Source: JARIHD01 sp036392795 (GTDB lineage Bacteria; Patescibacteriota; Saccharimonadia; Saccharimonadales; UBA4665). Taken from it: a DNA stretch of 21,799 nucleotides. The stretch spans positions 1-21,799 of the forward strand of contig DASVXH010000079.1 in assembly GCA_036392795.1 (NCBI GenBank), written 5' to 3'. Every line of letters begins with the position of its first letter. Positions within the stretch are counted from its first letter, which is position 1. Position numbers and translations under genes: made by a program. A model generated the notes under the pieces. It had not been told where the DNA came from, ran no database searches, and saw nothing but the letters and a program-made list of their open reading frames with translations. Shown piece after piece: positions 7,437-14,399 of this stretch.

Positions 7437-8819
7437 CTAGTAAAGCGTCTGATAACTGCTGATTGTCCATGTTTTACTACCAGAAGCCAGGACCGTACCA
7501 AAAACAATGGTACCCGCACCGTTCAGCTCAACCGTCTGGCCACTCGCTGCGCCCATATTACCGCTTCCGGATAGCGTCACTTTGCTCCAATAGGCGTTAA
7601 CAACCGCTCCGGGCAAACTAGCTGCGCCACCGACCGTAATAGTCTGCAAGCTCTGGGATGCCTTAAGGTCGTCTCCACTTAGACTGGTACAGTTCGGGCT
7701 ACAGCTGGCCGAACTTTTGAAGCTAATCAATTCTACCCCTGTTCCCGCAGTATTAGCAATTAAATTAGCCGAACCACCAATCGTTATTGTGCCATCCACG
7801 ATTATTACTGGCCGCGTTGCGCCCAAACTATTGGCCACACGTAATTTTGCAGCGCCATTTATAGTCAGATTGCCAGTAATGTACACATTTCCATTAACTG
7901 TAACGTCGCAGCTGCTCCCGATAGAGACATTTCCCGTCAGCTTCAGGTTGCCGGGCCATGACCGGTTAAAGGGCGGATTATTGCATGCGTAAGTATTACT
8001 ATTGCCAGCCCCTGTCGTGGTAACAGCACCTATGTGCGCCGAACGATCATAACTCGCCTGCGGATACACCGGCGCCGTACAACCCGTCTGCAGCCCGGCG
8101 CCACCATTGCCGGGCTGGATATTATTATTCGGGCCTGTACTGGTCTGTCCAGTAGCGCAAACCGTTCCGTATATGTTAGTACTGTGCGCCATCGTTATAG
8201 GTTGACTGCTGGTACAAACCTGGGGATAGGTGGGGCCCGGATTATTACCGGCAGGACAGGCATTATTGGCGGCTGTCACCGTAACGGGATTGTTGTAAGT
8301 ACCAATCTTTGCCGCACCATTCAAAGTGATCGTACCACTTACATACACTTGAGAATTTGTAATGTTGGCACTGCCGCCAAGGATCAGACCGCCAGGACCG
8401 GTCAGTACCGAATAACCCGTACTGTTAGTGCCAACCACGGTCGCCCTGATTTTGCGCGTTATATAGGCCGACGTATCGGTACTGCTACGATACACCTTGC
8501 CTTCGGCAATAATGGTCTTAGAGTTACCATCAGCATTGTTGGTTATGGTCGTCGTAAAGGTTCCACGCCCCTGATACGTGTTGTTAAAAAATTGCTGGGC
8601 AGCGCCATAGCCTGCAAACGTATCGTCGGTATTGAGCTGCTGAACCGATTGCTCAATACCTGCTTCAGCCAACAACTGGGCGTTTTCGGCATAGACCTCA
8701 CGCTTGGTATGCTGGTACTGAGTGGCCGTTAGCGCGGCTATCGACAGGCCAATTGCCGTTAAAAATAGCGTAACCACTACTGCCGCCACCAAAATGTAAC
8801 CGTTCTCGTGCTTATTCAT
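7437..8819 (-). CDS. PilX-like minor prepilin fused to a large repetitive extracellular domain
   Basis: The 460-residue protein begins MNKHENG then YILVAAVVVTLFLTAIGLSI, a PilX-type N-terminus: short polar leader, Gly, long hydrophobic helix, no Glu at position 5. The helix continues as AENAQLLAEAGIEQSVQQL, which is also typical of PilX/PilK-like subunits. Residues about 140-455 are rich in Gly, Ser, Thr and Asn. They repeat short strands such as GGSANIT, VSGTITLNGAAKIG and VNGNVYITGNLTINGAAKL, a bactofilin- or beta-helix-like pattern. About nine cysteines are spread through it. GspK/PilX-type subunits cap the fibre in known systems, so this is a candidate tip protein. Its start overlaps the preceding PilW-like gene by eight bases. 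Confidence 0.82.
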   Translation of the reverse strand: MNKHENGYILVAAVVVTLFLTAIGLSIAALTATQYQHTKREVYAENAQLLAEAGIEQSVQQLNTDDTFAGYGAAQQFFNNTYQGRGTFTTTITNNADGNSKTIIAEGKVYRSSTDTSAYITRKIRATVVGTNSTGYSVLTGPGGLILGGSANITNSQVYVSGTITLNGAAKIGTYNNPVTVTAANNACPAGNNPGPTYPQVCTSSQPITMAHSTNIYGTVCATGQTSTGPNNNIQPGNGGAGLQTGCTAPVYPQASYDRSAHIGAVTTTGAGNSNTYACNNPPFNRSWPGNLKLTGNVSIGSSCDVTVNGNVYITGNLTINGAAKLRVANSLGATRPVIIVDGTITIGGSANLIANTAGTGVELISFKSSASCSPNCTSLSGDDLKASQSLQTITVGGAASLPGAVVNAYWSKVTLSGSGNMGAASGQTVELNGAGTIVFGTVLASGSKTWTISSYQTLY

Positions 8820-9465
8820 TCCTAAATACCATCCTTGTTGTGTAGGTGGCGCTAACCGGTTCGCCGCCCTTTGTCTGAGAAACGGTTATCGATAGTTGCA
8901 CCGCTCGGGCATCATCCGGTCCTACTACCTGATCATCGGCATTGTAATAGGCGATCGAAAAAGCCGTGATATCCTCGCCCACCTTACTATCGGCCGGGCA
9001 TGACGCCGAAGCCGAAGCCGGCGGGCAGGTAGTGGTTGCTGCAGTGTTAGGATTGTCGGCCGCAATAACTCGCCGATAGAGTTTTTTGCCCGACACATAA
9101 TACACGATATTATCTTTCTCCGGGATATATTGTGAAGCATCGCTAAAGATAACTTCATTCTGATTATTGGTAGCAATCCGTGCCAGCACGAGTGTCGTAT
9201 TGTTAGATTGCCAGCCGTACTGACTGCCTCCCGGCGCATTAGCGTCTGCCCAGCGGTTGGTTTGATCGACATTGCCCGAAAGCCGGATATCGACGCTTAC
9301 TTTATCTAGTGCATTTTCAGCATTTGCCAGCAAGGCAGCTCGGGCCTGCGCAATATCGGAAATTTGCAGCCAGTTAGCAATAAAATTAGCAACCGTCAAG
9401 GACAGTAAACTGACCAACGTAATGGTTATAAGCATTTCAACCAAGCTAAAGCCCCGCTGGTTCAT
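8812..9465 (-). CDS. PilW/GspJ-like minor prepilin
   Basis: The 217-residue protein starts MNQRG followed by FSLVEMLITITLVSLLSLTVANFI, a canonical prepilin signal with Gly at -1 and Glu at +5. The remainder, with LDKVSVDIRLSGNV, many strands and a YYVSGKKLYRRV segment, resembles PilW/GspJ minor pilins. Two cysteines (TTTCPPASASASCPAD) form a short loop. The start overlaps the preceding gene as ATGA (9462-9465) and the end overlaps the next gene by eight bases, so this is the middle of a tight three-gene minor prepilin unit. In T2SS and T4P the corresponding subunits form a tip complex that primes assembly. Confidence 0.85.
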   Translation of the reverse strand: MNQRGFSLVEMLITITLVSLLSLTVANFIANWLQISDIAQARAALLANAENALDKVSVDIRLSGNVDQTNRWADANAPGGSQYGWQSNNTTLVLARIATNNQNEVIFSDASQYIPEKDNIVYYVSGKKLYRRVIAADNPNTAATTTCPPASASASCPADSKVGEDITAFSIAYYNADDQVVGPDDARAVQLSITVSQTKGGEPVSATYTTRMVFRNE

Positions 9466-9896
9466 TGCCCGATTCCGATCACACCAATGTTTGAGCTAAG
9501 GGTTACACGTTGCTGTTTACCGTAGTCGGTATATTGCACGGTGACATCCACGCGGCGCAGTTCTGGAAGCGGTTCACTAATGACCACCGTGCCCGTACGG
9601 CCGGCCGGCAATGCCGTCGGAAGTTCACTGGTAAATGTAATGGTACTGCCAGGCGTGAGCGCGTTATAACCATTGTTGCGGAGGGATTCAATTTTGGTTC
9701 TGGCGGCCCGGGTTGCGATATCTAGACGCTGACTACGCACTTCGGTAATTTGCATAACATAATACAGTCCGCCCAGGCCGGCAATAACGAGTCCAAGAAC
9801 CACAATAGTTACCATTAACTCGGCCAATGTAAACCCGCGTTCTCCGCGTACGCCTAATCGAATTCGACTACTAGCCCCTACCCTGCGTCCTGTCAT
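9462..9896 (-). CDS. PilV/GspI-like minor prepilin
   Basis: With the ATG at 9896 the product has 144 residues: a basic leader MTGRRVGASSRIRLGVRGERG, then FTLAELMVTIVVLGLVIAGLG with Glu at +5. A small strand-rich domain follows (LPAGRTGTVVISEPLPELRRV). The reading frame stays open to a TTG at 9932, but that codon lies inside the terminator hairpin of the upstream pilin gene. The 9896 ATG is preferred because a perfect TATAAT sits seven bases upstream of it, predicting transcription from about the A of the ATG. No clear Shine-Dalgarno site is present. The leader peptide is longer and more basic than in the other prepilins here. It heads the minor prepilin unit. Confidence 0.83.
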   Translation of the reverse strand: MTGRRVGASSRIRLGVRGERGFTLAELMVTIVVLGLVIAGLGGLYYVMQITEVRSQRLDIATRAARTKIESLRNNGYNALTPGSTITFTSELPTALPAGRTGTVVISEPLPELRRVDVTVQYTDYGKQQRVTLSSNIGVIGIGQ

Positions 9897-9903
9897 TCTG
9901 CTT

Positions 9904-9932
9904 ATTATAAAACCGCTTGAGCTTTTGCCCAA
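9904..9932 (-). promoter_or_regulatory. Promoter of the minor prepilin unit, embedded in the pilin terminator
   Basis: On the minus strand a perfect TATAAT (9904-9909) is separated by 17 bases from a weak TTGGGC (9927-9932). The -35 and spacer lie in the hairpin that ends the pilin gene. Only seven bases separate the -10 from the ATG at 9896, so the mRNA would start at or next to the initiation codon. Confidence 0.55.
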
Positions 9933-9940
9933 GCGGTTTT
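9909..9940 (-). terminator. Intrinsic terminator of the major pilin gene (bidirectional)
   Basis: AAAACCGCTTG (9909-9919) pairs perfectly with CAAGCGGTTTT (9930-9940), an 11-base-pair stem. A two-pair GC extension across a mismatch closes a four-base loop. On the minus strand the stem ends in TTTT followed by an A/T-rich stretch. It begins 20 bases after the pilin stop codon at 9961. The A and T flanks make it usable in both directions. Confidence 0.85.
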
Positions 9941-9960
9941 CGTTCGCTTACGATAGTATG

Positions 9961-10371
9961 CTAGTTAGTGACGGTAATGTCGGTGCCACTAAAGAGCGAA
10001 CCGGCTGCCGTGAGACTGTAGCCCGTGCAGTTAGCACCGCCAGAATCACATCCAGATGCCGTATAAGTATAGGCAGCATTCCCTAGTTTTGCAGCCAAGC
10101 TGTCGTTATTACCACCGGCATCACTACCGATCCAGGTCGTGGCAGCACTCTTATCAGCGGGATAATAACCGTTGTCAGAATTGTACTCGGCAAGCTTGCT
10201 TCTGGTCTGCGAAAGCGTCGCCTGCGCGTCGGCTTTCTTGGCCTTATTCTGAGAACCAGTATACGCAACAAATGCGATCGCAGCCAAAATACCAATAATG
10301 ATAATTACGATCAGCAATTCAATAAGCGTGAAACCGGCGGATTTGCTACTTTTAATTTTTCTAATCTGCAT
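9961..10371 (-). CDS. Major type IV pilin (PilA-like)
   Basis: The 136-residue protein has a basic leader MQIRKIKSSKSAG and the classic mature start FTLIELLIVIIIIGILAAIA with Glu at +5. It continues as AYTGSQNKAKKADAQATLSQTRSKLAEYNSDNGYYP, the usual alpha-1 helix and alpha-beta loop of major pilins. Two cysteines near the C-terminus (SGCDSGGANC) form a short loop like the D-region disulfide. It has its own strong promoter, a leader of about 60 bases, a GGGTGG-like ribosome binding site, and a strong terminator. High, separate expression is the expected pattern for the main fibre subunit. The other prepilins here are less typical, so this is the best candidate for PilA. Confidence 0.93.
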   Translation of the reverse strand: MQIRKIKSSKSAGFTLIELLIVIIIIGILAAIAFVAYTGSQNKAKKADAQATLSQTRSKLAEYNSDNGYYPADKSAATTWIGSDAGGNNDSLAAKLGNAAYTYTASGCDSGGANCTGYSLTAAGSLFSGTDITVTN

Positions 10372-10438
10372 AGTGGAGGCCCACCCTTTCTTTTATGCAT
10401 TTTTATCTAGAGGTACACCATCTAGGCTTACACATTTA

Positions 10439-10467
10439 ATTATTTCTTATGCTTAAGGTATTGTCAA
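10439..10467 (-). promoter_or_regulatory. Strong promoter of the major pilin gene
   Basis: The minus strand carries a perfect TTGACA (10462-10467), a 17-base spacer and AATAAT (10439-10444). The predicted start is near 10432, giving an untranslated leader of about 60 bases. It lies just after the pilC stop codon and is the best-scoring promoter by eye in the pilus locus. Confidence 0.75.
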
Positions 10468-10479
10468 TGCCCTTATCCA

Positions 10480-11706
10480 CTACTGGGCCGCATTGGAAAG
10501 TTGTGTTATCGGACCAAAGACGGCAACGGCTATCAAGCCTACCATACCTCCGAGCACCACAATCATTACTGGCTCGATAACCGAAGACAGCGCGCCCACG
10601 GTTGCATCAACTTCCTCTTCGTAAAATTCAGCGACTTTTAATACGATGGTATCAGTCTGACCCGTTTCTTCGCCGACTGCCAGCATTTGGGCAACAATGG
10701 GCGGAAAATGTTTGCTTTTTTGCAGTTCAAGAGACAACTGACTGCCGGCCTGGATAGCTTTTGAACTATCTAATAATTCCTTTTCAATTACCGCATTGCC
10801 AATAGAACCGGCCGTAGTTTCGATGGCGCTCACAATGGAAACGCCGGCCCCCATTAATGAAGCAAAGATGCGCGAAAAGCGTGCAATAGCAGTCTTAACA
10901 ATAATCACCTTTACTACTGGAAGACGAAGTAGCAAGGAGTGCCAAGCAAATCGGCCTTTGGCTGTTTTTGTCCAACGCCGGAAAAGCACGACCAAAACGG
11001 GAATAACCACGAGTATCCCCACGATCACTATGGGCTGTTTTAGGGTATTACTTATCGAAAGCAAGGCACGTGTATAAATAGGCAGGGCGGCCGCACTGCT
11101 TAATTCGGTCAAAATAGTGCCGATTTTGGGCACAATAAAGGTCATCAATACAAAAAATGCGATGCCTGTTACCGACGCAATAACAATCGGATAAATCATG
11201 GCGGAACGAATTTTTCCGCGCAAGGCTGCGTCTTTTTCTTGCTGGAATGCCAGCCGGTTTAACACCTTGTCCAAAATACCGCCCGCTTCGCCGGCGCGCA
11301 CCATATTGACGTAGATGCCCGTAAAAACCAAAGGGTGCTTAGCCAGGGCATCACTGAGGCTCGTACCACCCTGGACATCACTGGTAACTTCTTCCAGAAC
11401 CTGTTGCAGTGTCTTGGAATCGCTTTGCTCCTTTAGGATAGTCAGGGCCCGCAAGATGGGCACTCCGGCATTGACCATCACTGCAAATTGTCGGGTAAAG
11501 ATAACCAAATCCCGCGCCTTTACTCCCCCGGATCCAGGCAGCTTGATATTCATGCTCAGGCCGCTATTTTTGACTTCCTGAATCAAAATCGGTTGCATAT
11601 GACGGCTGCGCAGCGATGCTACGGCCACACCTTTGCTTGGGGCAGTAATTGTACCTTTGCGCGTCGCTCCGCCTTGCAGACGAACTGTGTAATGAAACTC
11701 CGGCAT
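10480..11706 (-). CDS. pilC: Type IV pilus inner-membrane platform protein PilC
   Basis: The 408-residue protein shows the two repeated T2SSF domains of PilC/GspF. The first (about 65-190) contains FTRQFAVMVNAGVPILRAL and MVRAGEAGGILDKVL; the second (about 270-395) contains FSRIFASLMGAGVSIVSAI and MLAVGEETGQTDTIVLKVA. Membrane helices lie at about 167-190, 220-240 and 375-398 (VIEPVMIVVLGGMVGLIAVAVFGPI). The N-terminal YTVRLQGGATRKGTI segment is also typical. PilC is the membrane platform turned by PilB to add pilins. The gene begins six bases after the pilB stop, so pilB and pilC form one unit. Length matches the family. Confidence 0.96.
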   Translation of the reverse strand: MPEFHYTVRLQGGATRKGTITAPSKGVAVASLRSRHMQPILIQEVKNSGLSMNIKLPGSGGVKARDLVIFTRQFAVMVNAGVPILRALTILKEQSDSKTLQQVLEEVTSDVQGGTSLSDALAKHPLVFTGIYVNMVRAGEAGGILDKVLNRLAFQQEKDAALRGKIRSAMIYPIVIASVTGIAFFVLMTFIVPKIGTILTELSSAAALPIYTRALLSISNTLKQPIVIVGILVVIPVLVVLFRRWTKTAKGRFAWHSLLLRLPVVKVIIVKTAIARFSRIFASLMGAGVSIVSAIETTAGSIGNAVIEKELLDSSKAIQAGSQLSLELQKSKHFPPIVAQMLAVGEETGQTDTIVLKVAEFYEEEVDATVGALSSVIEPVMIVVLGGMVGLIAVAVFGPITQLSNAAQ

Positions 11707-11712
11707 CGCCTG

Positions 11713-13521
11713 CTACCCTTCCGTACTTGTAACTCGCATTATTTCCTCCACGGTAGTCTGACCGCGAAGTGCTTTTACCAACCCGTCCACCTGCATGGTA
11801 ACCATGCCATCCGTCACAGCCTGTTTTTCCAGATCTTCACTCGTCGCATTGGACATAATCAGTTTTTGAACCGCCAGATTATTCACCAATACCTCGTACA
11901 CGCCCATCCGACCGCGATAACCTGAACCACCACAGGCATTACAGCCGCCCTCGTGTGCCTTCCACAGCCGGGTGATCGTTTTGCCATTAGTACTGAGATC
12001 GGTAACGGCAGTCTTGTCGTCCTCTTTTGCTCCTACACCCGCCGCCAAAGCCTGTTTTTCCAAGTCATTTAAGCGCCCGAAATCGGCATCACCTTTAAGA
12101 CTAAACGTCGTTCGAATCCGCTCAACAATGTCATTATCCGGCGCATATTCATCGCGACATTCAGGGCACAACCGGCGCACTAGGCGCTGACCGATGATTA
12201 TGCGAATGGTACTGGCGATCAAAAACGGCTCAACACCCATATCCAGCAATCGCGGCAGACAGGTAGCGGCATTATTAGTATGCAAGGTGCTAAAAACTAA
12301 ATGTCCGGTTAACGCCGCCTGCACGCCTAAATCCGCTGTTTCGCCGTCACGAATCTCGCCAACCATAATAATGTTTGGGTCTTGGCGCAAAAGGGCGCGT
12401 AAGCCGTTGACAAATGTCATACCAGCCAAGGGATTAACCTGAGTCTGGTTAACGCCAATAATCCGGTATTCGACCGGGTCTTCGACGGTGCTTATATTTA
12501 CAGTAGGACCGTTTAATTTGCTAAGGGCACTAAATAAGCTGGTTGATTTACCAGACCCCGTCGGACCGGTCACTAAAATCATGCCGTGCGGCTGAGTAAT
12601 CGCCTGTTCTACGCGAGCCAAAGACTCGCCCCAATAACCCAATTCCTCAAAAGTGGCAGCCTTGCTGGATTCGTCCAAGATACGCATCACCACCTTTTCA
12701 CCATCGACGATTGGCAGCGTCGAAACACGCAGAGCATACATATGATCATTGATGGATATCTTGAAACGACCGTCTTGCGGAGCTCGATGTTCGTCGATCT
12801 TTAGATTGGACAAAATTTTGATACGTGACACCAATGCGCCCAATAGCTTACGCGGTAACTTATTAGCCTCATGCAATACGCCATCAACGCGGTAACGTAC
12901 GATCACCGCATTTTCGCGCGGCTCGATATGGACGTCACTAGCCCGGTTTTTAATCCCGTAATCAATGATCAGGTTGACGGTCTGAGCAATGGGCGAGTCT
13001 TCGGTAACGTCTTGTTCGTCAACGTTTTCGTCTACTGGTTCTTTGTCTTCAATGGGGATAACTTTGGCCAGCTCAGTATTTACATTATTGCCACTATACT
13101 GATCAAGCGTCGCGTTAATAATACTGGTTGGTGCAATATGAATCCGCATCGGCTTGCCCAATTGCTTTTGCAGAAAATTAAGTGCCTGGATATCGTCCGG
13201 ATCCTCAAGTGCTACAAAAACGACCCCGTCCGTATCGACATCAAAGGCGATGGCACCATACTGGCGCGCCACACGCTCTGGAATCAGTTTTAAGATATCC
13301 TTTGATATATTTCCCGGCGTAATGTCGGCGAAGGGGACGTCAATCTCACGAGCGTAAAGCCGAGTAAGTTCAGCCTCGGTAATTTTATTGCTTTGAATTG
13401 CTACGTCTTGCAGCATCTTTTTTTCGGCCGCGGCTTGCTCGCGCATTTTTTTTAGTTGTTCGGCATTAAAACCACCGCTTGCTTTGAGCAATGATTCGAC
13501 CAAGGCATCCGACGCACGCAT
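11713..13521 (-). CDS. pilB: Type IV pilus extension ATPase PilB
   Basis: Numbering is from the ATG at 13521 (602 residues). A GspE N-terminal/MshEN-type domain covers about 45-145. The ATPase core has Walker A GPTGSGKS (about 319-326), an Asp box STVEDPVEY (about 344), Walker B IIMVGEIRD (about 384-392) and a His box LTGHLVFSTLHTN (about 404-416). Two CxxC pairs (about 452/455 and 527/530) form the zinc site. They are about 71 residues apart, clearly longer than the roughly 30 of GspE, so there is an acidic insertion in the zinc loop. The frame is open to a TTG at 13542, but a TATACT -10 element overlaps that stretch and the ATG at 13521 is the likelier start. PilB drives pilus extension with PilC, encoded directly downstream. 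Confidence 0.96.
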   Translation of the reverse strand: MRASDALVESLLKASGGFNAEQLKKMREQAAAEKKMLQDVAIQSNKITEAELTRLYAREIDVPFADITPGNISKDILKLIPERVARQYGAIAFDVDTDGVVFVALEDPDDIQALNFLQKQLGKPMRIHIAPTSIINATLDQYSGNNVNTELAKVIPIEDKEPVDENVDEQDVTEDSPIAQTVNLIIDYGIKNRASDVHIEPRENAVIVRYRVDGVLHEANKLPRKLLGALVSRIKILSNLKIDEHRAPQDGRFKISINDHMYALRVSTLPIVDGEKVVMRILDESSKAATFEELGYWGESLARVEQAITQPHGMILVTGPTGSGKSTSLFSALSKLNGPTVNISTVEDPVEYRIIGVNQTQVNPLAGMTFVNGLRALLRQDPNIIMVGEIRDGETADLGVQAALTGHLVFSTLHTNNAATCLPRLLDMGVEPFLIASTIRIIIGQRLVRRLCPECRDEYAPDNDIVERIRTTFSLKGDADFGRLNDLEKQALAAGVGAKEDDKTAVTDLSTNGKTITRLWKAHEGGCNACGGSGYRGRMGVYEVLVNNLAVQKLIMSNATSEDLEKQAVTDGMVTMQVDGLVKALRGQTTVEEIMRVTSTEG

Positions 13522-13528
13522 ATCAGTA

Positions 13529-13534
13529 AGTATA
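13529..13534 (-). promoter_or_regulatory. -10 element of pilB (predicted leaderless)
   Basis: The minus strand has TATACT seven bases upstream of the pilB ATG at 13521, so transcription should begin at about the A of the start codon. I see no good -35 at the matching distance. It is divergent from the promoter at 13560-13588 within a 77-base intergenic gap. Confidence 0.45.
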
Positions 13535-13559
13535 CATGACAAACGTAAGCTTTTTGTAT

Positions 13560-13588
13560 TTTACATATGTACAACTGGGCGGTACTAT
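13560..13588 (+). promoter_or_regulatory. Promoter of the disordered membrane protein gene, divergent from pilB
   Basis: TTTACA (13560-13565), a 17-base spacer and TACTAT (13583-13588) give a credible sigma-70-type promoter. Predicted start is near 13595, four bases before the ATG at 13599. The -35 matches five of six consensus positions and the -10 four. Confidence 0.55.
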
Positions 13589-13598
13589 TAAATAAAGA

Positions 13599-14279
13599 AT
13601 GGTGGACAGTGGGCATATGGCAGTCAAAAAACAACCCGAAAAAAAGGTATTAGACATTTCCAGGCCAAAGAAACGGCCGGCAAGTGGAGAAGTGCCTGGC
13701 GCGCCCCAGTTAGTAATTCCGAAGCGGTCGGTAATTCCCGTTGCAGATGGAACAGAAATGCCGTCCTTCGATCAGACGGTTACTAAACGTGAGGCCGCAG
13801 CCCTGGAACCACCCGCCACGGACCCATCGCCGCAGCCCAAAACAGCTTCCTCTTCCGACCCCAAAGAGATAACGGCAGCACCGCCGCCTCAGCCGTCGAC
13901 TGGGACGGAGCTCAAAAGTCCCCTTACACAAACGGCACCGCCTGCAGATACAAACGACGAAACAGATGAGTCAACGGAAATCGCTACATCGGCTGACGCC
14001 GATAATGAGGGCAAGCCTTCGTCCGGCAAGACGGCACCGCACGTCCGCAAAGCACTCGACGACGCCAAACGCCAGGATGAGCTACAGGGCTATATCGACA
14101 ACCGTGATTTTTATGTACCTATCAATGCCGTGGCACGCAAACGCTCGCTAAAAGTCAGCCTTGCTTTAACTCTCTTGGAATTAGTTCTAGGAGTCTTACT
14201 GCTAAATCTCATGCTCGATGCCGGACTTATCCAGCTGCTGGAAAAAATTCCGCACACCAATTTCTTTAATTTGCAATAG
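13599..14279 (+). CDS. Disordered proline/threonine-rich single-span membrane protein
   Basis: The 226-residue product has a basic start (KKQPEKKVLDISRPKKRP), then about 120 residues rich in Pro, Thr, Ser, Asp and Ala that look disordered. A charged helical part follows (VRKALDDAKRQDELQGYIDNRDFYVPINAVARKRS cut into shorter elements, about 148-183), and one membrane helix (LKVSLALTLLELVLGVLLLN, about 184-203) lies close to the C-terminus. There is no signal peptide, so the long N-terminal part should be cytoplasmic with a short tail outside. I recognise no family. An in-frame ATG at 13617, ten bases after GGTGGA, is an alternative start (220 residues). Because it shares a 77-base divergent promoter region with pilB, a link to pilus control is possible but unproven. 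Confidence 0.72.
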   Translation: MVDSGHMAVKKQPEKKVLDISRPKKRPASGEVPGAPQLVIPKRSVIPVADGTEMPSFDQTVTKREAAALEPPATDPSPQPKTASSSDPKEITAAPPPQPSTGTELKSPLTQTAPPADTNDETDESTEIATSADADNEGKPSSGKTAPHVRKALDDAKRQDELQGYIDNRDFYVPINAVARKRSLKVSLALTLLELVLGVLLLNLMLDAGLIQLLEKIPHTNFFNLQ

Positions 14280-14335
14280 TAGTTGCATCTGCACGGAAAC
14301 AAACGTCGCGTACGACAATCTGAACGGTACAAGCG

Positions 14336-14365
14336 TAGACACTGGTATTGTACATGCCTTATAAT
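14336..14365 (+). promoter_or_regulatory. Promoter of the polytopic membrane protein gene
   Basis: TAGACA (14336-14341), an 18-base spacer and a perfect TATAAT (14360-14365). The predicted start near 14372 excludes the upstream part of the open frame and supports the ATG at 14400, which has GGAG at 14390-14393. Confidence 0.65.
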
Positions 14366-14399
14366 AGCTACTCAGAAGTTAACAGCAACGGAGCGATAT

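Noticed and set aside
7417..7450. Inverted repeat AGACGCTT/AAGCGTCT at the end of the PilX-like gene as a terminator
   Set aside because: The loop is 18 bases, it includes the stop codon, and no T-run follows on the minus strand.
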